Assembly (NCBI GenBank): GCA_038328575.1
Contig: JBBQMD010000002.1
Coordinates: 53,392 to 117,391 of the forward strand
From: JACVCS01 sp038328575
GTDB taxonomy: Bacteria; Planctomycetota; Phycisphaerae; Phycisphaerales; UBA1924
DNA length: 64,000 bases
Direction of reading: 5' to 3'
The first letter of the stretch is position 1. Each line of letters begins with the position of its first letter. The notes under the pieces were generated by a model. That model did no database searches and was not told the origin of the DNA. It worked only from the letters and a program-made list of their open reading frames with translations. The position numbers and the translations under genes were made by a program. This document shows, one piece after another, positions 17,842-24,945 of the stretch.

Positions 17842-18807
17842 TTACGCGGCTGGAGGTTTTCGAGCGGTGCAGGCAAAGAGGCCCGGTCCCTTGGCCTCTG
17901 TATCGGACGGCAGAGCCTGCAACCGCACTTCCACCAGCCCCGCGGACCCAAACATACGGATCAGCTCCGGCGCGTTAAAGCCCAGCCAGCGGTGCCCCAT
18001 GGTCTGGCGATACGCGGCCCGGTCGTGCTCGATCATGTCCACGACGAGCGCCACGCCGCCGGGCTTGAGGATCCGCGCCATCTCGGCGCACACACGCTGC
18101 GGCTCGGGGATGTGGTGCAGCACCAGCACGCACACCGCAGCGTCAACCGTCGCGTCCTTGATCGGAAGCTGCTCCAGATCGCCCCGCACAAACTCGACGT
18201 TCTTGAACGCCCCCAGCCGACGAGCCGCGGCGTTCAACATCGGCTCGCTCTGATCCACCGCGATCACGCGCGACACGCACGGCGCCAGAAGTTCCGAAGC
18301 GTTGCCGGTGCCGCACCCCAGATCGGCAACGACCCACTCCTTCGGCAACAGCGGCAGCATCGCCTGCAACGTCACCCGCCCGCCAAACAGATCCGTGCGG
18401 ACCTCATCCCACTCGCCCGCGACGCGCCCGAAAAACGCCTTCGTGTCCAGCCGCCGGTCTTCGAGCACTGCCTGCAACCGACGCAGGTCTTCGCCGAGCT
18501 CGGGCGACTCCGGATCGTCCAGCCGCCCACGCACCGCGCTCCACAGCGCGCGGCTTTCGGGGGCTAGATCGTCCATCACCAGCCGGTAGAGTGAGCTGGT
18601 TCCCTCCGCACGCGACACCAGCCAGCCGGTCTCGCTCAGGAGCTTCAGATGACGGCTGACGGTGCTCTGGGGGAGCTGGAGCACCCGGGCAAGCTCGCCA
18701 ACCGACAGCTCCTCGCGGTCAAGCAGGCGCAGCAACCGCAGCCGGACTGTGTCGCTCAAAGCACTCAGCGAGTCAACGAGCGAGATGTGTCGGGTCGAAC
18801 GCTTCAT
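17842..18807 (-). CDS. ArsR-family regulator fused to a SAM-dependent methyltransferase
   Basis: The protein has 321 residues. Residues 8-80 form a winged helix of the ArsR type (LSVGELARVLQLPQSTVSRHLKLL). From about residue 140 there is a class I methyltransferase fold with motif I VVADLGCGTGNASE, motif II VIAVDQSE and VLVLHHIPEPQ. No metal-binding Cys pair is evident in the recognition helix, so the methyltransferase fold is the likely ligand sensor for SAM or SAH. Its position before ahcY matches the SahR-type regulators of the methionine cycle known in Proteobacteria. The ATG has no Shine-Dalgarno and lies inside a palindrome, which suggests autoregulation and perhaps a leaderless mRNA. 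Confidence 0.88.
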   Translation of the reverse strand: MKRSTRHISLVDSLSALSDTVRLRLLRLLDREELSVGELARVLQLPQSTVSRHLKLLSETGWLVSRAEGTSSLYRLVMDDLAPESRALWSAVRGRLDDPESPELGEDLRRLQAVLEDRRLDTKAFFGRVAGEWDEVRTDLFGGRVTLQAMLPLLPKEWVVADLGCGTGNASELLAPCVSRVIAVDQSEPMLNAAARRLGAFKNVEFVRGDLEQLPIKDATVDAAVCVLVLHHIPEPQRVCAEMARILKPGGVALVVDMIEHDRAAYRQTMGHRWLGFNAPELIRMFGSAGLVEVRLQALPSDTEAKGPGLFACTARKPPAA

Positions 18808-18824
18808 CCGTTTATCCGGATGAA
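18803..18824. promoter_or_regulatory. Palindromic operator candidate overlapping the ArsR-methyltransferase start codon
   Basis: The exact 8-bp inverted repeat TTCATCCG/CGGATGAA is separated by 6 bases and includes the ATG of the regulator gene (18805-18807 on the minus strand). A dimeric winged-helix protein bound here would block transcription or initiation of its own gene and of ahcY behind it. No second copy was seen directly before ahcY. Confidence 0.55.
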
Positions 18825-18945
18825 TGGTAAGAGGGTCCTGGCCTGTGTGTCAAGCGACTTTGAGACGGATCTTTGCAGTCAGTCTTCTATAACTACGCGG
18901 AAACCGAGATTATAGAATTCAGCCGCTTCGTGTCGCCAATTCGTG

Positions 18946-19623
18946 TTAAGGGTTCACAGTTGCGGTGCGTTCGTCCGGCGGCAGGCCATAGAACGGGCCA
19001 GCGGAAAGTTCCTTGGACGATTTGATGCGGGTGACGACGTCGCTGTTCTTGGGGTCGATGAAGTACGCCATGCGCAGGCGCCGGTTGGCCTCTGCGTTGT
19101 CGCCGACGGACGAGTAGAGATCGTAGAGCTGGATTTGCGGCGCGACGGAGACGCCGCGATCGATGCGGGCGGCGGTCAGCAGGGCGGTCTTGGCGGTGTC
19201 CGGGTCGCCGGCGCGGCGGGCGAAGAGGCCAAGGCGCATCCAGTTGTCAACCGTGCCGATTGAATCGGTGTAGCTGCGCAAAAGGCGGAACATCTCCTCG
19301 ACCTGATTGCCCTTGATCATGGCGTTGCAGAGGTCGTCCAGATACTTCGGGTTCGTGGGCTCTTGCGAGTGGGCGAGCTTGAGTTGCTCGATCGCATCGA
19401 CGGAGTCGCCTTGGGCCAGCAGAGCGCGGCCGTAGGCGTTTCGGGCTTCGGTTTCGCCTGGTCGCAGGCTGAGGTAGCGGGCGTAGCGCTCGACGGCTTC
19501 GTCGTAGCGTGCGCCGCGCAGGGCCTCATCGGCGCGGAAGCGCTCGTTGACGGGGCCTTGGCCGCCGCAGGAGGCCAGGAGCGCCAGGGAGACGATCGCG
19601 AGGGGGAGAAGACGGGTGGTCAT
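18946..19623 (-). CDS. TPR-repeat lipoprotein
   Basis: The protein has 225 residues from an ATG preceded by AAGGA. It begins MTTRLLPLAIVSLALLASCG, a lipoprotein signal with a LASC lipobox. The mature part has tetratricopeptide-like helix pairs (GARYDEAVERYARYLSLRPG, then QGDSVDAIEQLKLAHSQEP). It is probably anchored in the envelope as an interaction scaffold. The frame stays open upstream to 20058, but that part runs antisense to the next gene and lacks family features. Divergent to the following hypothetical gene. Confidence 0.8.
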   Translation of the reverse strand: MTTRLLPLAIVSLALLASCGGQGPVNERFRADEALRGARYDEAVERYARYLSLRPGETEARNAYGRALLAQGDSVDAIEQLKLAHSQEPTNPKYLDDLCNAMIKGNQVEEMFRLLRSYTDSIGTVDNWMRLGLFARRAGDPDTAKTALLTAARIDRGVSVAPQIQLYDLYSSVGDNAEANRRLRMAYFIDPKNSDVVTRIKSSKELSAGPFYGLPPDERTATVNP

Positions 19624-19685
19624 TTTGAGAGTCCTTCGGAGTAAGCCAGCGGCCATGATATCGACCGATGCGATACACTGCCCGC

Positions 19686-20231
19686 ATGATTCCGGGGCGC
19701 ATGGTTTTGCTCGAGCACACGCTGCCGGATGGCGAGGTTCACTTCGACTGGCTGATCTATCGCCCGTCGGCGCAGGGGGTGGGGGTCGCCGGGGAAGTGG
19801 GCGAGGCGAGGAAACCGATCGACCCCGAGGCGCGCGAGCTGCTGAGCTTTCGGGTGATGAAGCGGATTGATCGGCCCGCGGCGCGCCGCTTCGCCGCGGA
19901 GCGGATGGAGAATCATCGCAACCTGTATCTGGCGTATTCGGGCGAAGTTTCCGGCGGGCGCGGCAGCGTTCGGACGGTGGCTCGTGGCCTGGTGGTCCAA
20001 GTCGAGGAGATGGATGGCGCGATCGCGATCCGCGCCCTGTTCGCAAGGGCCAGCCCATATCTCTGGGCCGGCAGCGCGGGGGTAGACGGCTGGACGTTTC
20101 AGCGCGGTTTGAAGCTTGCTCCGCTGCGGGTTGAGAAGGCGAGCGCGGACGCGGGCTTTGCCAGTTGGCACCTGGGCGATGCCTCGTCGAACAGCATCGG
20201 TCTGGCGTCGGATTGGCTCAGCGGACTGTGA
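19686..20231 (+). CDS. Conserved hypothetical protein
   Basis: This 181-residue soluble protein begins MIPGRMVLLEHTLPDG and has HFDWLIYRPS and the segment ENHRNLYLAYSGEVSGGRGS. I do not recognise a family. An ATG at 19668 is also in frame, and neither start has a clear Shine-Dalgarno. It is divergent from the TPR lipoprotein gene and 53 bases before the ABC-F gene. Confidence 0.65.
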   Translation: MIPGRMVLLEHTLPDGEVHFDWLIYRPSAQGVGVAGEVGEARKPIDPEARELLSFRVMKRIDRPAARRFAAERMENHRNLYLAYSGEVSGGRGSVRTVARGLVVQVEEMDGAIAIRALFARASPYLWAGSAGVDGWTFQRGLKLAPLRVEKASADAGFASWHLGDASSNSIGLASDWLSGL

Positions 20232-20284
20232 TTCCTGCGTGATGGCGTCGAACGGCAAGCGCGAGCGTTCTATCATCTCGACCT

Positions 20285-22327
20285 GTGCCCGTGCTCGCTG
20301 CGACCAACCTGAAACTCGCCTATGGCGAGCGAATCGTCCTTGATGGGGTGTCGCTGTCGCTTGAGCCGGGGGAGCGGATCGGCATTGTGGGGCGCAACGG
20401 CTGCGGCAAGTCTTCGCTGATGAAGATACTGACTGGGATCACGCTGGCGGACTCGGGGATGGTGAGCACTGCGAAGGGCTGCCGCGCTGGGTATCTGCAT
20501 CAGGACCCGAAGTTCCCTGAGGGTGAGACGCTGCGCGGCGCGGCGGAGAGCGCGTTTGCGGAACTGCACCGGCTGCACTTGGAGCTGGACAAGGTCTTCG
20601 AGAAGATGGGGACCGCCGAGGGCGCCGAGCTTGACAAGCTTTTGAAGACGCAGGTGCGGCTCGAAGAAGAGATGATGAACGCCGGCGGCTACAGCATTGA
20701 TCACAAGATCGAGAGCGTGCTGCACGGTCTGGGCTTTACCGACGCGCAGTTCGCGGTGCCGGTGGTCGGCCTCAGCGGTGGGCAGAAGGGGCGTCTGGCG
20801 CTGGCGCGGCTGCTGCTTGAGAGCCCGGACATTCTGTTGCTTGACGAGCCGACGAACCACTTGGATATCGACGGGTGCTTGTGGCTTGAGTCGTTCTTGA
20901 AGGACGAGTTCAAGGGGGCCGTGATCATGGTGAGCCATGACCGATACTTGCTTGACAACGTGGTTAATCGGATCATCGAGGTCGAGCAGGCGCGACTGAT
21001 CGATTACCCGGGCAACTACCTCGCGTTTCGCGAGATTCGCGCGCAGCGCAGGCTCACGCAGCTTCGCGCGTTTCAGAACGAGCAGACGCAGTTCAAGAAG
21101 GAAGAGGCGTTCATCCGGCGCTATCGCGCTGGCCAGCGGGCCAAGCAGGCTCAGGGACGCCTGAGCAAGCTCACGCGGGCCAAGGAATCCAGCTCGCTGG
21201 AGCGGCCGATGGATGCCGAGGCGTTCCGGCTGGTGTTGCCAAAATCCGAACGCACTGGCGACATTGTCGTGAGCGCGCGGGGAATCGGCAAGGCGTACGA
21301 GAACGACAACGGCAGCATCAAGACGCTGTTTAGTAATCTGGACGTGATCGTGAGCCGCGGCGAGCGGTGGGGGATCATCGGGCCCAATGGCGCGGGCAAG
21401 TCCACGCTTATCCGGTGCTTGCTGAGCGAGCAGGAGACCGACGAGGGGAAGGTCAAGCTCGGGGCCAATGTCAAGGTCGGGTATTACCGGCAGAGCCACG
21501 ATCATGTCGAGACCGACATGACGGTGTGGGAGTATTTGCAGCGGGTGATTCTGAAGGAAGCGCCGGGCCAGCAGGCCAGCGAGCAGCAGGCCCGCAACCT
21601 GGCTGGGGCGTTCCTGTTCAGCGGCGACGAGCAAGAGAAGCAGATGCACCTGCTCAGCGGCGGGGAGCGCTCGCGGGCGGTGCTGGCAGGACTGCTGGCC
21701 AGCGCGAAGAACGTGCTGGTGCTCGACGAGCCGACGAACCACTTGGATATCCCGTCGGCGGAGCGATTGGAAGATGCGTTGACGGCGCCGGACCCAGAGG
21801 GCGACGATGACGCTGGGTTTGACGGCACGCTGCTCTTGATCTCGCACGATCGCGCGCTCATCGACGCGACCTGCGACCACCTGCTGATCTTTGACGGGCA
21901 CGGCGGCGTGGTCGTGTTCAACGGCTCGTACAGCGAATGGCACGAGCGACAGCTTCTGGAGAAGAAAGAGCAGTCGCAGCGCGACAGCGACGACAAGCGC
22001 AGGCGCGACGACGCTGAACGGCAGCGGAAAGCGTCGGAAGAAGCGAAGAAGCGCCAGGTGTCGCAGGCGAAGTCGAACGCGAGTTCGAACTCGAACACAA
22101 ACTCGAACTCGAACAACCCGCTGGCGCGATTGAAGACCGAGCAGATCGAACAACGGATCAGCAAGGCTGAGGCGCGGATCAAAGAGATCGACGTGGCGCT
22201 GGGTGATGCCAACGTCTGGCGCGACCCGGCCAAGTGCGCGAAGCTGGGCGACGAACGCCAGCGTTTGGCTGGCGAGCTTGAGCCGCTGGAGTTTGAGTAT
22301 CTGAGCCGGAACCCCGGCGGGGGCTGA
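20285..22327 (+). CDS. ABC-F family ATPase (Uup/EttA-like)
   Basis: The protein has 680 residues from a GTG start. Two ABC domains lie in one chain without membrane segments. The first has GRNGCGKSS, LSGGQKGRLALARLL and LLLDEPTNHLD. The second has GPNGAGKST, LLSGGERSRAVLAGLL and LVLDEPTNHLD. The linker between them is charged and helical (RRYRAGQRAKQAQGRLSK), as in ABC-F proteins that act on the ribosome. The C-terminal region has a Lys/Arg/Glu-rich helix, an Asn/Ser repeat (SNASSNSNTNSNSNN) and a coiled coil like the DNA-binding end of Uup. A ribosome-rescue or DNA-related role is known for the family, but the precise one cannot be read here. Confidence 0.92.
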   Translation: MPVLAATNLKLAYGERIVLDGVSLSLEPGERIGIVGRNGCGKSSLMKILTGITLADSGMVSTAKGCRAGYLHQDPKFPEGETLRGAAESAFAELHRLHLELDKVFEKMGTAEGAELDKLLKTQVRLEEEMMNAGGYSIDHKIESVLHGLGFTDAQFAVPVVGLSGGQKGRLALARLLLESPDILLLDEPTNHLDIDGCLWLESFLKDEFKGAVIMVSHDRYLLDNVVNRIIEVEQARLIDYPGNYLAFREIRAQRRLTQLRAFQNEQTQFKKEEAFIRRYRAGQRAKQAQGRLSKLTRAKESSSLERPMDAEAFRLVLPKSERTGDIVVSARGIGKAYENDNGSIKTLFSNLDVIVSRGERWGIIGPNGAGKSTLIRCLLSEQETDEGKVKLGANVKVGYYRQSHDHVETDMTVWEYLQRVILKEAPGQQASEQQARNLAGAFLFSGDEQEKQMHLLSGGERSRAVLAGLLASAKNVLVLDEPTNHLDIPSAERLEDALTAPDPEGDDDAGFDGTLLLISHDRALIDATCDHLLIFDGHGGVVVFNGSYSEWHERQLLEKKEQSQRDSDDKRRRDDAERQRKASEEAKKRQVSQAKSNASSNSNTNSNSNNPLARLKTEQIEQRISKAEARIKEIDVALGDANVWRDPAKCAKLGDERQRLAGELEPLEFEYLSRNPGGG

Positions 22328-22375
22328 GGGCGGGGAAGTCGCGAGACGCGAGGGCCGAACGACAAAGCATCACTG

Positions 22376-22424
22376 GCGACTCGCGACTCGCGACTTGAGA
22401 CTCGAGACTCGATCCGAGATTCGC
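22376..22424. repeat. Short tandem repeats of a GCGACTC-like unit
   Basis: Successive copies of GCGACTC, drifting into GAGACTC, fill this part of the spacer after the ABC-F gene. The stretch GCGACTCGCGACTCGCGAC (22376-22394) is shared with the spacer after ahcY. Confidence 0.65.
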
Positions 22425-22509
22425 GTGCCACTGAACGGCTCGCGTTCAGTGCTCTTGAGCAATTTGAGTCCAGGGCGAGCACTGATCCGCAGAGCCGGAT
22501 CAGTGGCAC
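22425..22509. repeat. REP/BIME-like double-hairpin element
   Basis: Two hairpins lie head to tail: CACTGAAC/GTTCAGTG (22429-22436, 22444-22451) and CACTGATCCG/CGGATCAGTG (22480-22489, 22496-22505). The outer ends GTGCCACTGA and TCAGTGGCAC also pair, so the whole 85 bases can form a cruciform. The TGCCACTG ends resemble palindromic repeats common in planctomycete intergenic DNA. It lies between the convergent ABC-F gene and queC and could also stop transcription. Confidence 0.7.
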
Positions 22510-22543
22510 GGCGCTCGTGGGCTCTTTGCGTTTGCGGTCCGCG

Positions 22544-23254
22544 TCAGGTCGCATAGCGCGTCGGGTCGGGCACTTTGGCGGCGGCGAAGCCGTCGCGGCG
22601 GAGGATGCAGGAGTCGCAGCGTCCGCATGCCAGGGTGGCGTCTAAGCGGGTGATGGGGTCGTAGCAGGAGTGGGTGAGCGCGTAATCGACGCCCAGCGAG
22701 ACGCCAACGAGGATGATGTCGCGCTTGGACATTGCGATCAGCGGCGAGACCACGCGCAGCGTGCGTCCTTCGACGCCCGCCTTGGTTGCGAGGTTGGCGG
22801 CGTGCTCGAAGGAGCGCACGAACTCGGGGCGGCAGTCGGGGTAGCCGGAATAGTCCACGATGTTGACGCCGAGGTAGATCGCGCTGGCGCCGAGGGTTTC
22901 GGCCAGGGCGGTGGCGAGGGAGAGGAAGATCAGGTTTCGCGCCGGGACGTAGGTGATTGGGATGTCGTCCATCGCTGAGACGGCGCGGTCTTTGGGGACG
23001 TCGATATCGGCGGTGAGAGCGGAGCCGCCGAAGGCGCGAAGGTCAACGCGGATGACGCGATGATCGGTCACGCCGGCGTGTTGGGAGACGCGCTGTGCGC
23101 TTTGCAGTTCGTGCCGGTGGCGCTGGCCGTAGTCGATGGCGAGCGTGGCGCAGAGCATGGCGTCGCGGCGGACAGCGATGGCCAGAGCGGTGGCGCTATC
23201 GAGGCCACCGGAGAGCAGGACGACGGCGCAGGGGCGTTGAGCGGGCGATTGCAT
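22544..23254 (-). CDS. queC: 7-cyano-7-deazaguanine synthase
   Basis: The protein has about 236 residues. It contains the PP-loop VVLLSGGLDSATALA, which binds ATP, and the C-terminal zinc cluster CGRCDSCILRR with an upstream Cys in HSCYDP. QueC converts carboxy-deazaguanine to preQ0 on the way to queuosine in tRNA. No other queuosine gene is adjacent. The frame extends to a TTG at 23263, but the ATG at 23254 fits the family N-terminus better. Confidence 0.94.
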   Translation of the reverse strand: MQSPAQRPCAVVLLSGGLDSATALAIAVRRDAMLCATLAIDYGQRHRHELQSAQRVSQHAGVTDHRVIRVDLRAFGGSALTADIDVPKDRAVSAMDDIPITYVPARNLIFLSLATALAETLGASAIYLGVNIVDYSGYPDCRPEFVRSFEHAANLATKAGVEGRTLRVVSPLIAMSKRDIILVGVSLGVDYALTHSCYDPITRLDATLACGRCDSCILRRDGFAAAKVPDPTRYAT

Positions 23255-23458
23255 TGCTCGCAAGAGTACGTTCGATGGAGTTGAATCTCAGTGGCGGAGT
23301 CGCGCGGCTTGAGCGCGAGGGCTCGGAAATGGGGCGGCGGCTCCGCGAGGCTGTTTCCTGCGCCGCGGCGTGCGAGATTGGGGAGAAACCTGAGGGCGAC
23401 GGTGATCATCGAAAACGGCATGAGTGACGAGCGGCGGCAGCAGGGAGGGAGGCGGAAG

Positions 23459-24163
23459 ATGCCGGGCGGGCGGGTGGTCAAGGGGCTGTGCGCGGCGAGC
23501 GCTATCCTGTTCGTCATGGGCGATGCCGCGAAGGCTGAGTTTGTGCCGAGCAGCAAGCCGTTGTCGGTTGAGGTTGACGCGAGCGAGCAGCCTTTGATCG
23601 AGGCGTTGCGGCTTGGCGACAACCGCGCGTATGAGAAGCTGATCCGAGACTTTGGGCCGCGCATGCTGGCGGTGGCGCGGCGTGTGGTTCGGAGCGAAAC
23701 CGAGGCTGAGGAGGCGGTGCAAGACGCGTTCATCTCGGCGTTTCGCGCGATTGGGACGTTTGAGGGCGGGGCCAAGCTGTCGACGTGGCTGCACCGGATC
23801 ACGGTGAACGCGGCGCTGATGCGGCTGCGAAAGTCGGGGCGGATTCGCGAGGCTTCGATCGAGTCGTTGCTGCCGTCGTTTGGCGAGGATGGGCACGCGA
23901 AGCGGAGCCCGTCGCCTTGGCGCGGCGGGAACGGCGCGGAGTTGTCAGCGGAGGAGACGCGGAGCCTCGTGATGGAAGGGATCGACAAGTTGCCCGAGGC
24001 GTATCGCGTGGTGATCATGATGCGCGACGTTGACGGGCTCAGCACGCTTCAGGCGGCGCAACTCTTGGGCGATACCGAGACGGCGGTGAAAGTCCGGCTG
24101 CATCGCGCACGCCTGGCGCTGCGTGAGTTGCTCGACCCTCACATGGCGGAGGGACGACTGTGA
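23459..24163 (+). CDS. ECF-type RNA polymerase sigma factor
   Basis: Region 2 reads RAYEKLIRDFGPRMLAVARR, then EAVQDAFISAFRAI and LSTWLHRITVNAAL. Region 4 is LPEAYRVVIMMRDVDGLSTL followed by DTETAVKVRLHRARLALR. These are clear sigma-70 ECF features. The start is uncertain. The ATG at 23459 has GGAGG six bases upstream but gives a hydrophobic N-terminus (VKGLCAASAILFVMG). The ATG at 23516 gives a conventional ECF length, and the frame is open to 23291. The stop overlaps the GTG of the zinc-finger protein (GTGA), so the pair is probably a sigma/anti-sigma module. Confidence 0.9.
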   Translation: MPGGRVVKGLCAASAILFVMGDAAKAEFVPSSKPLSVEVDASEQPLIEALRLGDNRAYEKLIRDFGPRMLAVARRVVRSETEAEEAVQDAFISAFRAIGTFEGGAKLSTWLHRITVNAALMRLRKSGRIREASIESLLPSFGEDGHAKRSPSPWRGGNGAELSAEETRSLVMEGIDKLPEAYRVVIMMRDVDGLSTLQAAQLLGDTETAVKVRLHRARLALRELLDPHMAEGRL

Positions 24164-24459
24164 GCACGTGCCGCGACTGCATTGATTTTTTGTGTGATTA
24201 CCTGGACAACTCGCTGCCGGAGTCGCAGCGCGTGGAGTTCGAGAGCCACCTTGCGGTGTGCCCGTGCTGTCGTACGTTCATGGAGACGTATCGCAAGACG
24301 GTGGAGATGACCGGGGGCTGCCAGGAGTGCGACAAGAAGACGTATCCGAAGTTGCCGGAGGATCTGATCCGCGCGATTTTGAGTGCGCGGAATGGAGCAG
24401 CAAAGCCGGTCGGGGACGCGGCAGGGCCGGGTGGCGCCGCGGGTCAGCCGTTGGAGTGA
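24160..24459 (+). CDS. Zinc-finger anti-sigma factor (ZAS-like)
   Basis: This 99-residue protein from a GTG start overlaps the sigma gene by four bases. It begins MSTCRDCIDFLCDYLDNSL and has FESHLAVCPCCRTFM, the H-x3-C-x2-C pattern of the anti-sigma zinc finger (zf-HC2). There is no membrane helix, so it is a soluble anti-sigma. Two further Cys (CQECDKK) could make it redox-sensitive. It is expected to hold the upstream ECF sigma factor inactive. Confidence 0.85.
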   Translation: MSTCRDCIDFLCDYLDNSLPESQRVEFESHLAVCPCCRTFMETYRKTVEMTGGCQECDKKTYPKLPEDLIRAILSARNGAAKPVGDAAGPGGAAGQPLE

Positions 24460-24463
24460 GTGC

Positions 24464-24781
24464 TCAGGCGGCGTACATGGGCTGGCCGCGGGAGATCACG
24501 TGCGAGTCGACGCTGAGGCGGGAGATCCAACCGCGTTGGGTGGAGAGTTTCACGCCGTGTGCGGCGTAATCGGCGACGAAGACGGAGCTGTCAATGAGGT
24601 AGCAGAAGTGATGCTCGCCGGCGTCGATGTTGACTTCGGCGACCCACCAGCCGGCGTCTTCTCGGCGCATGGAGACCGGGGCGCGGCGCCAATCGGTGAA
24701 GTCGCCGACGAGCTCCACGGAGAGGGCGCGAGGGAGGAAGGTTTTGAACTGGACGCGCCCGCTGGTGGTGGTGCAGATCAT
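24464..24781 (-). CDS. Single-domain CBM48/AMPK glycogen-binding protein
   Basis: The protein has 105 residues from an ATG with GGAG eight bases upstream. The core VQFKTFLPRALSVELVGDFT, then DWRRAPVSM and GEHHFCYLIDS, matches the early-set glycogen-binding domain of AMPK beta subunits and branching enzymes. No catalytic domain is attached, so it may target a partner to glycogen or act as a regulator. The frame stays open to 24952 with a low-complexity Arg/Pro-rich N-terminus that I judge not translated. It converges on the anti-sigma gene with four bases between. Confidence 0.75.
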   Translation of the reverse strand: MICTTTSGRVQFKTFLPRALSVELVGDFTDWRRAPVSMRREDAGWWVAEVNIDAGEHHFCYLIDSSVFVADYAAHGVKLSTQRGWISRLSVDSHVISRGQPMYAA

Positions 24782-24945
24782 CGCGAGGCTCCGGAGAGGT
24801 CGAGGCGGTGGTGGGGGGCGCGGAGAGCGGCGGAGACGTCGCCGGTCCGAATCTGTTATTTCCATCGGCCTTCGGCGCGACTGACTTGGCCCGGCGTGCA
24901 AGAATCTTGTGGTGATCGCGGTTCCTTCGCGCGGAGTGGTTCTCG

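Noticed and set aside
20273..22153. A 626-residue open frame on the minus strand
   Set aside because: It is antisense to the ABC-F gene, which has all ATPase motifs. The composition is that of a shadow.
22337..22424. Resemblance of the repeats to a CRISPR array
   Set aside because: Units are only 7-8 bases, adjacent and drifting, with no spacers and no cas genes.
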